Source: Zunongwangia sp. ESRF-bin46
GTDB taxonomy: Bacteria > Bacteroidota > Bacteroidia > Flavobacteriales > Flavobacteriaceae
Length of the DNA stretch: 64,000 bases
Reading direction: 5' to 3'
Assembly (NCBI GenBank): GCA_002631855.1
Contig: NTLF01000014.1
Location: forward strand, 1-64,000
Under the pieces are notes generated by a model. The model was not told where the DNA came from. It ran no database searches and saw only the letters and a program-made list of their open reading frames with translations. This document shows positions 55,115 to 64,000 of the stretch, in pieces. The translations under genes were made by a program, and so were the position numbers. Positions within the stretch are counted from its first letter, which is position 1. Each line of letters starts with the position of its first letter.

Positions 55115-55139
55115 AAAGCCCTTCAAATAGAAGGGCTTT
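55115..55139 (-). terminator. Terminator of the TonB gene
   Basis: Arms AAAGCCCTTC (55115-55124) and GAAGGGCTTT (55130-55139) with a 5-base loop, after the TonB stop on the minus strand. Confidence 0.75.
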
Positions 55140-55145
55140 AAAGTA

Positions 55146-55937
55146 TTAATACGCCATTTTAAAAATAATAGGGACATTGTAAAGAACATCAACCTGTCTA
55201 TCCCCTTGCTTACCGGGTGTGATTAAAGGCAGTTTATTAATGACTCGTATGGCTTCCTTTTCAAGAGGTTTGTATTTAGAGCGTGCAATAATTTCAGATA
55301 CTCGCCCAGTCACATCAATCTTAAACTGAACATCAATGCGCTGTATTTCACCTTGATCAATTGCCCCAGAAAATTTTTCAGCATCAAAATTTCTACTTAT
55401 AAAAGCCTTTACTTTTTTAGACATACAAGCAACACGTTGTTTATTGCTGGATAGTGATTCACAACCTGGAAATATAGGCGCGTTTTCAACTGTATTTGAA
55501 TAATAATTTTTAGGTTGTTCCGGTGTTTCTACATTAGGTGCCTTAGGAACATTAACTAAAGGTGTTTCCGTACTTGCTGTAGGTGTTTCAGGAAGGTCAG
55601 AAGTTGAATTATCAACCATTTTTAGTTCATTTTTAATGATACTGACTTTCTCCCTTTTTGGTTGTTGCTTTATGGGTTCTTTGGGCTTGGGAATGTCCAT
55701 AACTGGCTCTTCAAGTCTATAATTTACAAATGCAGGTTCTGGTAAGTAAAAATCATTCTCTGATACCTGTTTTACAGTAGTAGAACCAATACTGCTTTCT
55801 GCTACAAGAAACACCAATAGCATACTAACAATAAGGCCCAATTGAAAAAAAAGACTGGAATTCCAAGAAATGTTAATGCTTTTCTTGTCTTCTCTTTTTG
55901 AATACTTTTTTGGATTTTGTTTTGTTGAAGATTTCAT
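55146..55937 (-). CDS. TonB-family energy transducer
   Basis: The protein is 263 residues. A basic N-terminus and one transmembrane helix (about 29-45) are followed by a Pro/Glu/Thr-rich spacer and the TonB C-terminal domain from about residue 150: ENAPIFPGCE, a Cys pair, IDVQFKIDVTGRVSEI and LYNVPIIFKMAY. It links the inner-membrane proton motive force to outer-membrane receptors. It is the second of two tandem paralogues; ExbB and ExbD are not in the window. Hairpins flank it, so it is probably transcribed alone. Confidence 0.9.
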   Translation of the reverse strand: MKSSTKQNPKKYSKREDKKSINISWNSSLFFQLGLIVSMLLVFLVAESSIGSTTVKQVSENDFYLPEPAFVNYRLEEPVMDIPKPKEPIKQQPKREKVSIIKNELKMVDNSTSDLPETPTASTETPLVNVPKAPNVETPEQPKNYYSNTVENAPIFPGCESLSSNKQRVACMSKKVKAFISRNFDAEKFSGAIDQGEIQRIDVQFKIDVTGRVSEIIARSKYKPLEKEAIRVINKLPLITPGKQGDRQVDVLYNVPIIFKMAY

Positions 55938-55994
55938 AACGATTGTATTTAATGGTTACTATACTAAACCTAATACAAGGGTTATGCCAAATAA

Positions 55995-56022
55995 AAAACG
56001 CCTTCATTTCTGAAGGCGTTTT
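55995..56022. terminator. Terminator between the two TonB genes
   Basis: Arms AAAACGCCTTCA (55995-56006) and TGAAGGCGTTTT (56011-56022) with a 4-base loop. It follows the upstream TonB gene on the minus strand. Confidence 0.8.
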
Positions 56023-56042
56023 ATAATCTATATTAAATACTC

Positions 56043-56768
56043 TTAGTTTTGAACTTGGAAAAGGATAGGTAGTGAATATAATACACCAACTGATTTTCCT
56101 CTTTGCTTACCAGGTGTCATTTTAGGTAATGACTTTACAACCTCTACAGCTTCTCTTTCCAATCTTGGATGTGGAGCACGAGCCCTTACATCTACAACAT
56201 TTCCGCTTTTGTTAATCTTAAACTGAACGAAAATTCGTTGCTTACCATCCAAACCTAAATCATTAGCTAATTCGGTATCAAATTTTTTCTGAACGAATCT
56301 TTGTACTTTTTCGGACATACACTTTTTCTTGGCGTTATTTCCGCTTTCGTTCTCACAACCTGGGTAGATTGGCACGTTTTCAATTACGGCGAAAGGTACA
56401 TCTGCAATTTCTTCTTCTACTTCTTCCTCAACAATTTCCTCAACTTCAACAATTTCTTCTTCTTGGCTTGCTTCGGTAGATTCTATTATGGTTTCTTCCA
56501 CTTCTTCTTCATCTTCAACAACCTCTATTACTTCTGGTGCTGGTGGTGGTGGCGGTGGTGGTGGCGGTGGTGTCAATTGTTGTGTAATTGGCACTTCCTC
56601 TTCAAGATCGTCACCTACATCGACCATTCCGGCATCAAGGTCTGATTTATCATACGTTTTCCATTCAATAGCTTGCCAAGCAATAAAAAGCATTAAGATC
56701 ATTCCTATTTGAAAGAACAATGTGCTTCTGCGGTTCATATCCGCTTTCGGATTTTTCTTCGGTTCCAT
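56043..56768 (-). CDS. TonB-family energy transducer with polyproline and Glu-rich spacer
   Basis: The protein is 241 residues. One transmembrane helix (about 15-35) is followed by a run of ten prolines near residues 66-75 and a Glu/Val-rich spacer (EVVEDEEEVEE type). The TonB C-terminal domain has IENVPIYPGCE, FVQFKINKSGNVVDV and VLYSLPILFQ. It is a paralogue of the downstream gene. The ten-proline run would stall ribosomes without EF-P, and its GGT/GGC-like repeat in the DNA could slip. Confidence 0.9.
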   Translation of the reverse strand: MEPKKNPKADMNRRSTLFFQIGMILMLFIAWQAIEWKTYDKSDLDAGMVDVGDDLEEEVPITQQLTPPPPPPPPPPAPEVIEVVEDEEEVEETIIESTEASQEEEIVEVEEIVEEEVEEEIADVPFAVIENVPIYPGCENESGNNAKKKCMSEKVQRFVQKKFDTELANDLGLDGKQRIFVQFKINKSGNVVDVRARAPHPRLEREAVEVVKSLPKMTPGKQRGKSVGVLYSLPILFQVQN

Positions 56769-56833
56769 AATAGAGTATTTATTGTGTTGCTAAAATATAG
56801 AATTTATAGTTCAATTGAAAACTAAAATCATAT

Positions 56834-57235
56834 TTAGTTAAAAATTTTGTCTTTAATTCTTCTAAAAAGTCCAACCCCTAAAAGCAAACCAATTGCATTT
56901 GCTACAACATCAAGTAAATCTGCTTGACGATAGGTTGTGAATATATGTTGTAAAACCTCAATTACTATGCCATAGAGCAAGCATACACCAAAAACAGCAT
57001 ATATTGTCGTTATGGACATCATCTTTTTTTCTTTTATATAAAAGAAAGAGAGCCACGTTACTACCAAAACACAATTGATAAGCACATGAGCAATTTTATC
57101 GAATGGTATTTTATCTTGACTCGGCAATAGGCCTTGAGAAGGCAGTAATAACCCAATGGATATAAAAATCGTATAAGCTGTTGCTAAAAAAAGAAGGTTT
57201 TTAACCCCCAATAATTTCTTGATAAGCTGCTGCAT
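56834..57235 (-). CDS. VanZ-family membrane protein
   Basis: The protein is 133 residues with four hydrophobic segments. It contains [16 protein letters not shown] and [29 protein letters not shown], the VanZ pattern. Its role is unknown, although some relatives affect sensitivity to glycopeptides. The ATG at 57235 places 35 bases inside the end of gcvH in another frame, so it may be coupled to it. Confidence 0.85.
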   Translation of the reverse strand: MQQLIKKLLGVKNLLFLATAYTIFISIGLLLPSQGLLPSQDKIPFDKIAHVLINCVLVVTWLSFFYIKEKKMMSITTIYAVFGVCLLYGIVIEVLQHIFTTYRQADLLDVVANAIGLLLGVGLFRRIKDKIFN

Positions 57236-57581
57236 CTAATAAATCTTCTATCTCTTCTTGATTGGATATTTTAATTTTTATCATCCAACCATCTCCATAA
57301 GGATCTGAGTTTACTTTTTCAGGTTCGTTTTCTAAGTTTTCATTAAACTCTATAATTTCCCCTGAAAGAGGTAAAAACAAGTCTGAAACAGTTTTAACGG
57401 CTTCTACGGTTCCGAAAACCTCTTCTCTATCTAAGGTTTCGTCCACTGTTTCTACTTCTACGTATACAATGTCCCCTAATTCGCCTTGTGCAAAATCTGT
57501 AACGCCAACAGTGGCAATATCACCCTCAATCTTTATCCACTCGTGGTCCTTTGTGTATTTTAGTTCTGCAGGTATATTCAT
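57201..57581 (-). CDS. gcvH: Glycine cleavage system H protein
   Basis: The protein is 126 residues. The lipoyl-lysine is K63 in [10 protein letters not shown], with the N-terminal [11 protein letters not shown] and the DGWMIKI end. It shuttles the aminomethyl group between GcvP and GcvT. It directly follows sprA (32 bases) and precedes vanZ, the usual order in flavobacteria. Confidence 0.96.
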   Translation of the reverse strand: MNIPAELKYTKDHEWIKIEGDIATVGVTDFAQGELGDIVYVEVETVDETLDREEVFGTVEAVKTVSDLFLPLSGEIIEFNENLENEPEKVNSDPYGDGWMIKIKISNQEEIEDLLDAAAYQEIIGG

Positions 57582-57613
57582 AATATAAATTTCTTAAAAG
57601 TTTATTTTGTTAT

Positions 57614-60600
57614 TTAGTTTCCGAAGTTATAGCGAAGGGTTATACCACTTCTAATAGTTGTTTGTGGAAATGCAGTTGATATTGCATATTCCGAGAATGT
57701 ATGATCATAATAGAACAGAGCGGTTAAATTTTTACTCAATGCATAATCTGCAGTAAATTGAAGTCCATATATAGTTTGCCCTGCTGTTGTTTGATTATTT
57801 TCAATATCGAGATAACGGATAATCGTTTTGTTATCCCTTCTAGAAAGATCTACCTTAAAGTTTAAATCACTTTTAAGTATTTTCTTTTTTCCTCCAAAGT
57901 TAGTGCCTATGGTAAGATCTTTCACTCGATACCCTAAACCAAGGATGATTTCATTACCTTGAATTTCGGTTAGCAAATTATTTGCGAAACTTAGAGACAA
58001 TGCTCTGTCTTTTCTTAATTCAGCAAGAATTTTTACAGAATTCTTCATTTCAAAATCCACCCGTAACAATGGTGAAAATTGCTCCATAAGGTTTACATTG
58101 CTATACAGTGTTTCACTTTTAAAATTACCTGCTTGATCTACAGCGTCTGGGTTGTTTCTATCAAAGTCTAAGTTACTTTGAAATTGATTAACTGTATAAC
58201 CTGCCCTGTAACCGTGTTGCAAAGAAAACCGCTTAAAGTTCTTTTTAAACCAGTCTATGTTCATTAAACCGGTATATTTTATATCCCAGTTTGGTAAAGG
58301 AATATCCCGTAAAAAGCCTGTCTTTTCACTGGATGCATCGCTTCCTTTGTAAGCTGCTAAAAATGCTGGCAACAATACATCTTGGCTTGTTCTTCCATAA
58401 CCTACAGGGAAGCCTGTCTCAGGATCTCTTGGAATATTGCTTCCGTAACGCTCTTCAGCGAGTCTGTTTGCAATAACCAGTCTGTTTTCCCTGAAGTCGT
58501 CAAAAGCTTCAGAGCTATTTTCGTCACTTGTACTAAAAGCTGTCTTAATCAATAAGGTTGATATATTGAAATTTCCGAAAGTATTTGGCGTCAATGAACG
58601 ATACTGTCCATTTTCAACTATATAGTTTTCAGCATAATTTTCAGAATATAATCGGCTTCCGTTAATATCAATAGTTAAATCTTCTAATGGTTCAAGGTTT
58701 ACTTGTATGTCCATTTGTCGATTTTCCACTTCGGTATATTGTTCATTAAATTCTGGGTATAATGTAAGCCACCCATTTCGTGCTGCCATTTCCCTTATTT
58801 CAGCTTGGCTACCAAATGTAAATGCGGTTGTAGGGCGTAACGTCCCGATAAAACCTATGGATTGTGTATAGCCTGGAAGGAATATACCTTGGTTCTCTTG
58901 ATAATTGAACTGGATTTTCTTGATAGAAGTCACTAGCCCAATAAGCGTATTAACAGCTTTATCGCCTCCACTTAAAGAACCTGCACCGCCTGCTTGATTA
59001 CCACCAGCATTACCCAGTACATTATTTCCACCTCTTGCATTTGCGGCATTTCTACTTTCTTCTTCCCTGCCTTTTCCTTCAGCACCTGCTTTATTGCCTT
59101 CTTTTGACTCACCGCCTCTTTCAACACCTGATCTATTATTACCTCCTTGGTTTGAACTGGTTTTCTTGGTAAGCCCAACATAACGGTAAAAACCTGTCAT
59201 ATCAAGATTGGAGTTAATAGCATGGGTGCTTGCATTTTGAATGGAATTACCTAAATCATAGGTTTGGCTTCCTTCACCATTGTCATTCGGGATTGAAATG
59301 TTATTGAACAAATCACTTCCATCTTGCCATTGGAAATCCCCTGTATAAGAATAAGTGGCCCTAATAAACTTTAAGAATGGAAATTTAGCTGTCGGTAAAT
59401 CATAATTTAATTGTAACGATTGGAAATGTTGATTAGGATCCCCTATATCAAAGAAACCGTCCCAAATACCTATACTATCGTCCGAGAAACCTTCATCGTC
59501 AAGATAATTAGTTACTATCCTGTTGTTTGAGGAAGTAAAATTGAAACGCAATGATTTAGTTAAGTTATAGTTGATTGTATATTCCCAATCGAACAGGAAA
59601 TTACGTTGGTACAGCGTAGGAATACCAAGGTTTCCAGGTAAACGGTTTAATTCTCTAAATTTTTGTTCATTATATTGACGAACAATATTCGAGCTTACCG
59701 AAACATTTGTAGGCTTATAATTTATATTAAAGTCTTTTAAAAACTGCCAATACTTACCTGTAAAGAGCGAATCGTTCTTTTTAAATGGTTCGTAAGGTTT
59801 TTGATCAAAATTATAGTTATAGGTTCCGCCAACACGAACGTTTTGATCTAAAGCATCTTCAATTTCAAAATCGTGATGATCTACTTGATTGTAAGAATAT
59901 GAAAAAGTAAAGTTTTCAATATCGTAAGGTTTTGGCTTTGAATCTCCTGTTCTGTCTTTACGTACCCCAATAAAATTAACACTTTGTCGTTTTGTGTAAT
60001 CTACAGACTGTTGCCTAATGGCTTCCTTTTCATCTTCGTCTTCGGTATTCTCTATACGTGTCTCTAGCTCGATATCTTGAAATTCAGGATCGTATTGCGG
60101 GGTTATCAACTCTTCCGAACGGCCGTAATTAAATGGTAATTGAATGCCCCATTTTTCTGGAAGCAATTGACCCAAGTTAAAATTGGTCACCACATCGTAT
60201 TGTTTTACGTCTTCACGGCTTCGTTGGTTAGGGCCTTGTTCTACCGATCCAAAACCTACTGTACTCCTTCTACCGGTAGCACTTACATTCATAAAGTCGG
60301 CCATATTAGCATCTAATGTAGCAACAGCAGCCCATCCACCTTGGTTTTTTAAATCAGAAAGACGTAATTCATTAAACCACACTTCACCAGCTATATCACT
60401 GGTATTATCCTCCCTGTTTTTCATCCCCAACATTACTATACGTACATTTCCAAAACTTGGGTTTCCTTTAATACCAATTCGCATTTCATTTTCAGGGCCT
60501 GAAAAATTAGGGTCCAGTTCAGATTGCATAAAATATACAGGCTGATCGGGATCTGCAGGTGGCTCTACAGCTCCTAAAACACGTGTTTTTATTTCTTGCA

Positions 60601-63600
60601 ACAATGCTAATGGTAATCGTATACGGTTTTCTACCGGCCATACTTCTTCACGAGAAGTTGCTCCAAATGAAGTTGGATTAAGTGGGATTTCAATTTCATA
60701 ATAATTCTGTGAAAGGTCATTACCCAAACGCATAAAGGCTACCATTTCACCATCTGCCAAAGCAGCTTCATTTTGTAGCGACTCGGCATGGATGAACATT
60801 TCCAGATTTTCATACTGGCGCATGTCCACATTAAAGTTTTTATATACACCACGGCCATCCCCAGCTTCCAAACCATTAACCCGTAGGGCAAGAGATTGTT
60901 CGTTTTGACGGATTAGGTTATTATTATTGTTCAATTGCTCACGTAACACACCAGGAGGCAGCACATAAGGTATAGGTTGTCTATTTCCGTTTTCTTCAAT
61001 GTTAACAGATTCATTTTCAAAACTTGTGTCATCCATTTCTGGATCTTCTCCAGTTAAATCCAGTGTTTGAGTATATCTTCTGTAATCCCCTCGCACCAAT
61101 TCTAAAGTACCAAAACGAAGAACCGTTGCTTCAGAAAATTGTGAAAGATACATCCTCATAAAACGGATGGATCTAAAATCTGAAATTCCATTAACAGCTT
61201 GATCTGGGTCACTAATTGGTATTTTAAACTGTACCCAACGTGCATTGATAGTTTCGTTGTTAGGTGTTGTTACCTGTATTTCCTTAACATCTGTAACATA
61301 ATCGTTGTTGTCAGTATCCAACTCTTGGTTTGCACCCGGGACATCACTCCCTGGTTTAGACCTAAAAGGGATATTATATTCAAAATAAGCATCAACCGTA
61401 TTCATGGTATTGTCACGGTTAATGTCTTCCACATCAGGTTGTGTTGTAGACCCTCTATTCGTGTCGGTAACCTCTACAGGCGAGTTTCCTTCGGTACCAT
61501 TGTACTGACGGTATCGATTAATTACATCTCCATCTGCTTGTAAAAAGTATTGATAGTTATCATTTGCAGGATCGGCAAGGTTTCCAAAATTTGGGAACAT
61601 AGTTGTCTCACCGGCGTCATTGATACCGTCATAGCCTATATCTTGATTGGTACGCTGTTGGCCTTCTGTATCGAAGGTATATACAAGCGATTGATTAGTT
61701 GGTACTTTTCCGTAGATAGTAGGTATGGTATTTTCATCCCCGCCATCTTCTGGCAGACCATTTTCATATTGTTTTCGGCCATCTTTTAAAAGATCTTCGG
61801 AAATGTTACCTAAATTAAAATTGATAACCCCACCTGGATTATTTTCATTTTCTTCATAAATATATGGATCCATTACCCAAAATTGAATGTACTCTACATT
61901 AGAACGTTCAAAATCTGTAGTGGTTAATTGTCTAGAAATACCTGCAAATCTTTCTTCTGGATTTGGCAGTGTATTTCCACCTGCCGCTTGAGGGTTAAAG
62001 TTATATGGCCCCCTTTCGGAAGGGAAATAAGCTAGGTCCAATGAAAATAGAGCCTGTGTTTGTCCCTGTATAATATCTTGTTCTGGAAAAATTTCATCAC
62101 GGAAAATACGTCGGGTAAATGGTGAAGAAAGGTCTTCATCTGTAATTCCGTCGGGACGTTGACTACTGTAAAAAATTGGATCGATAGTGTACCATTGCAA
62201 TCTTGCACGATTGTAATTATAAGATAATTGATTTGTAATTTCACCACCTAAACCAACTGGCGTGCTTCCTAAAAACCACGTATTTGGGGTACTAATGTCC
62301 AATTCGGTTTGAGAAGCTTCAAAATCATCTACATATACGGTTGCTTTCCCATCAAAATCTGACACTTTTGGAGCACCCGGCATCAAGTATGCAAATTCAC
62401 CACGCAATGACACATTGGATTCCACATCGGTATCGATGTTAGGCAACTTGTTCACTAATCTCGTTAAAAAAGGAACTTCAGTCGAGTAGTTAGCATTTAA
62501 ACCAAAAATAGTGTTGTTAATAGGTTCAACATTATAAGAAGATTTCTGCGTTAATGGCCGCTCGTTCAAATTCAAATATGTAGCACCAAATTGTAGTTCA
62601 TCACTAAATTTATGCTCTATATTTAATCCTGTGAATCGTTTAGTTTGTTGTCCAAACAGTGTATTGTTTTCAGTAGAAATCTGTATTGGAGTATTTGAAT
62701 TCAATAAAGAAGGATCTAAAATCTGTACCCTACCCAATTGATAGTTTACCGTATAATCTACACCTTCTACCAATTGTCGTCCGCCGGCCGTAACCGTTAC
62801 CGAACCTTGCGGTATGTTAAAAGCCCCAATAGGGATTCCGTCTGCTCCTGTTGACTTATAACTACCTTTTAATTGAAACTTGTTTTTATCACTATCCTCT
62901 TGTTCTGCCTGTGTTTTGGTAGAAGTATATAATGTCCTAAAAACATATTTGTTCTGGTTGGCATTATAGGTCGATGGAATGTTATAATTTTCAACTCCCC
63001 CAGGTGAATTGTCTAACTTATCGAATAAATACTTACCAAAGGGCTCAACCGAGGTGAAAATAATTTGTCCGTTTTGGGTATCTACTGTAATGTTGGGTAG
63101 AAAATCGAAGAAACCATCTCCGCCCTGTTGTGGATCGCCGTTAAAATTTAACCTATCTAAATTGAAAACTCGTAATAACGTTGTATTTTCAACATCTTCC
63201 GGCAAAGGTGTCGCTGGAAAAGTAGAACTTCCTTGTGCAGCTGTAATGTAATTAAGTGGTGAAGGGTCTGTATAAAGAATGTTTAACCTGAAATCTTCTT
63301 GTTCCAACTGAAAAGCTCCAATAGAATAGATGTTTTTCATCATAATATCCCAAACCGGTTCATCAACATTGGTAATATTGCTTTTCAGCATCTTAACCAC
63401 TAAGTTTTGGGCTACACCTTCTATACCTCCTTGTGGCGGTTCATTAGGGTCTTGCCCAGCAGTACTACCTGTACCCGTTGCCTCTACACCATCGTTAGAA
63501 AACTCTCCTACTTGGTATACTTTTCCATTAACGGTAAATTGAAAAGAAACACCTAAAACTTCATCGTTACTTAAACGTTGGTTTAAAGATATATAACCCA

Positions 63601-64000
63601 ATTGAGGATGTAACGTATACTCATTTGGCTGTAATCGCCTTACATTTTCCTGTATTACATAATCTACACCTTGTTGAACACGAACTCCACTAAAACCCGC
63701 TTGTACAGTTGCAACATCCCGAATAGAGCTATTTAATACTGAAGGGACTGAAGGATCGTTTATACCAAATGGGTTAAAATCGTTATTTGAGTTATCTGGA
63801 AATGAATTTGCTGGTTTGTTAATAAATCCTCCAGGGGGAATGTCCAGACCAATATTTTCAGGTTTAGATTCTCCAATATCTTGCAATGCTACGATGTTAC
63901 GAACATTTTCGGTATTGTTGCTTCGGTTGGTTACCCACACTTCAACTCGGGTAACTTGAACATTTGAATTGATAAATGGATATTGTTCCAAAACCCTATC
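57614..64000 (-). CDS. sprA: SprA, type IX secretion outer-membrane translocon, N-terminus cut
   Basis: The open frame runs from the stop at 57614 to the right edge, 2128 residues, and continues upstream (a TTG at 63991 is only an internal codon). SprA proteins are about 2,400 residues, so some 270-300 are missing. Recognisable parts include GGFINKPANSFPDNSNNDFNPFG, TRRIFRDEIFPEQDI, TLYPEFNEQ, NFNISTLLIKTAF and the final SGITLRYNFGN. It forms the very large outer-membrane pore through which folded cargo with a C-terminal sorting domain is exported, and is needed for gliding. A low-complexity Gly/Asn-rich insert of about 65 residues lies at 58960-59160. Confidence 0.97.
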   Translation of the reverse strand, partial: DRVLEQYPFINSNVQVTRVEVWVTNRSNNTENVRNIVALQDIGESKPENIGLDIPPGGFINKPANSFPDNSNNDFNPFGINDPSVPSVLNSSIRDVATVQAGFSGVRVQQGVDYVIQENVRRLQPNEYTLHPQLGYISLNQRLSNDEVLGVSFQFTVNGKVYQVGEFSNDGVEATGTGSTAGQDPNEPPQGGIEGVAQNLVVKMLKSNITNVDEPVWDIMMKNIYSIGAFQLEQEDFRLNILYTDPSPLNYITAAQGSSTFPATPLPEDVENTTLLRVFNLDRLNFNGDPQQGGDGFFDFLPNITVDTQNGQIIFTSVEPFGKYLFDKLDNSPGGVENYNIPSTYNANQNKYVFRTLYTSTKTQAEQEDSDKNKFQLKGSYKSTGADGIPIGAFNIPQGSVTVTAGGRQLVEGVDYTVNYQLGRVQILDPSLLNSNTPIQISTENNTLFGQQTKRFTGLNIEHKFSDELQFGATYLNLNERPLTQKSSYNVEPINNTIFGLNANYSTEVPFLTRLVNKLPNIDTDVESNVSLRGEFAYLMPGAPKVSDFDGKATVYVDDFEASQTELDISTPNTWFLGSTPVGLGGEITNQLSYNYNRARLQWYTIDPIFYSSQRPDGITDEDLSSPFTRRIFRDEIFPEQDIIQGQTQALFSLDLAYFPSERGPYNFNPQAAGGNTLPNPEERFAGISRQLTTTDFERSNVEYIQFWVMDPYIYEENENNPGGVINFNLGNISEDLLKDGRKQYENGLPEDGGDENTIPTIYGKVPTNQSLVYTFDTEGQQRTNQDIGYDGINDAGETTMFPNFGNLADPANDNYQYFLQADGDVINRYRQYNGTEGNSPVEVTDTNRGSTTQPDVEDINRDNTMNTVDAYFEYNIPFRSKPGSDVPGANQELDTDNNDYVTDVKEIQVTTPNNETINARWVQFKIPISDPDQAVNGISDFRSIRFMRMYLSQFSEATVLRFGTLELVRGDYRRYTQTLDLTGEDPEMDDTSFENESVNIEENGNRQPIPYVLPPGVLREQLNNNNNLIRQNEQSLALRVNGLEAGDGRGVYKNFNVDMRQYENLEMFIHAESLQNEAALADGEMVAFMRLGNDLSQNYYEIEIPLNPTSFGATSREEVWPVENRIRLPLALLQEIKTRVLGAVEPPADPDQPVYFMQSELDPNFSGPENEMRIGIKGNPSFGNVRIVMLGMKNREDNTSDIAGEVWFNELRLSDLKNQGGWAAVATLDANMADFMNVSATGRRSTVGFGSVEQGPNQRSREDVKQYDVVTNFNLGQLLPEKWGIQLPFNYGRSEELITPQYDPEFQDIELETRIENTEDEDEKEAIRQQSVDYTKRQSVNFIGVRKDRTGDSKPKPYDIENFTFSYSYNQVDHHDFEIEDALDQNVRVGGTYNYNFDQKPYEPFKKNDSLFTGKYWQFLKDFNINYKPTNVSVSSNIVRQYNEQKFRELNRLPGNLGIPTLYQRNFLFDWEYTINYNLTKSLRFNFTSSNNRIVTNYLDDEGFSDDSIGIWDGFFDIGDPNQHFQSLQLNYDLPTAKFPFLKFIRATYSYTGDFQWQDGSDLFNNISIPNDNGEGSQTYDLGNSIQNASTHAINSNLDMTGFYRYVGLTKKTSSNQGGNNRSGVERGGESKEGNKAGAEGKGREEESRNAANARGGNNVLGNAGGNQAGGAGSLSGGDKAVNTLIGLVTSIKKIQFNYQENQGIFLPGYTQSIGFIGTLRPTTAFTFGSQAEIREMAARNGWLTLYPEFNEQYTEVENRQMDIQVNLEPLEDLTIDINGSRLYSENYAENYIVENGQYRSLTPNTFGNFNISTLLIKTAFSTSDENSSEAFDDFRENRLVIANRLAEERYGSNIPRDPETGFPVGYGRTSQDVLLPAFLAAYKGSDASSEKTGFLRDIPLPNWDIKYTGLMNIDWFKKNFKRFSLQHGYRAGYTVNQFQSNLDFDRNNPDAVDQAGNFKSETLYSNVNLMEQFSPLLRVDFEMKNSVKILAELRKDRALSLSFANNLLTEIQGNEIILGLGYRVKDLTIGTNFGGKKKILKSDLNFKVDLSRRDNKTIIRYLDIENNQTTAGQTIYGLQFTADYALSKNLTALFYYDHTFSEYAISTAFPQTTIRSGITLRYNFGN

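Noticed and set aside
56301-56645. Plus-strand frame of 114 residues with Phe/Trp-rich repeats
   Set aside because: It is antisense to the Glu/Pro-rich spacer of TonB and looks like a composition artefact.
1-64000. CRISPR arrays, insertion sequences, integrons or plasmid origins
   Set aside because: No regularly spaced repeats, transposase frames, inverted-repeat bounded units or replication genes were seen by reading the window.

Overview
The window is AT-rich chromosomal DNA from a marine-type member of Flavobacteriaceae (Bacteroidota). The evidence is the sprA gene of the type IX secretion and gliding system at the right end, a RemB-like gliding protein, a BamA/Skp/MurI block typical of flavobacteria, FadL-, AsmA- and DUF6089-type envelope proteins, and promoters of the Bacteroidota TTTG-N20-TAnnTTTG form. 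No rRNA, CRISPR array, insertion sequence or prophage was seen. Almost everything looks like chromosomal core genome. The only strongly modular part is the giant adhesin at the left edge.

Layout. 1-2801: 5' part of a very large surface protein on the minus strand, with cadherin-like repeats and thrombospondin-3-like calcium motifs; its C-terminus lies outside the window. 3325-3916: a 40-residue lipoprotein overlapping a membrane protein. 3990-4193: tRNA-Leu(UAA) and tRNA-Gly(GCC). 4289-15785: housekeeping genes (mutS, a TrmH-type methyltransferase, a fused folK-deoxynucleoside kinase gene without a normal start codon, a queuosine-precursor transporter, a large AsmA-like protein, a LysE-type exporter, DUF2797, a GH3-like enzyme, a small lipoprotein). 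15813-19168: tig, clpP and clpX, a protein folding and proteolysis cluster. 19289-24085: YvlD-like membrane protein, SGNH lipoprotein, FadL-type porin, alpha/beta hydrolase and pdxJ.

24173-32169 is a plus-strand envelope block: CBS protein, nadK, DUF6089 protein, uppS, bamA, two OmpH/Skp chaperones and murI. It links undecaprenyl carrier synthesis, D-glutamate supply and outer-membrane protein assembly. 32327-38719 holds an Nfu-type Fe-S protein with a duplicated N-domain, a TetR regulator with two matching operators flanking an AhpD-like gene, a dodecin, a DUF255 thioredoxin-fold protein, an MscS channel and an unknown secreted protein.

38722-46518 is a seven-gene minus-strand run: an ABC ATPase, two MacB-type permeases, two membrane-fusion adaptors, one TolC-type channel, then tsaB. 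46664-51865 is a cytochrome oxidase maturation region: cyoE, two subunit-III-like proteins, subunit IV, a cysteine-free SCO-like protein, SCO, DUF420 and a small CxxC membrane protein. 51983-64000 holds a metallo-beta-lactamase-fold enzyme, RemB, two TonB paralogues, VanZ-like, gcvH and sprA (N-terminus cut by the window edge).

No clearly novel defence or mobile system was found. The best leads are the TetR/AhpD operator pair, the TonB-C-like domain shared by RemB and its two TonB neighbours, the unannotated oxidase-assembly candidates (cysteine-free SCO relative and CxxC miniprotein), the folK fusion with a non-standard start, and the GC-shifted repeat in the adhesin. Family names come from recognition of the translated sequence, not from searches; percentages and function calls were not computed.
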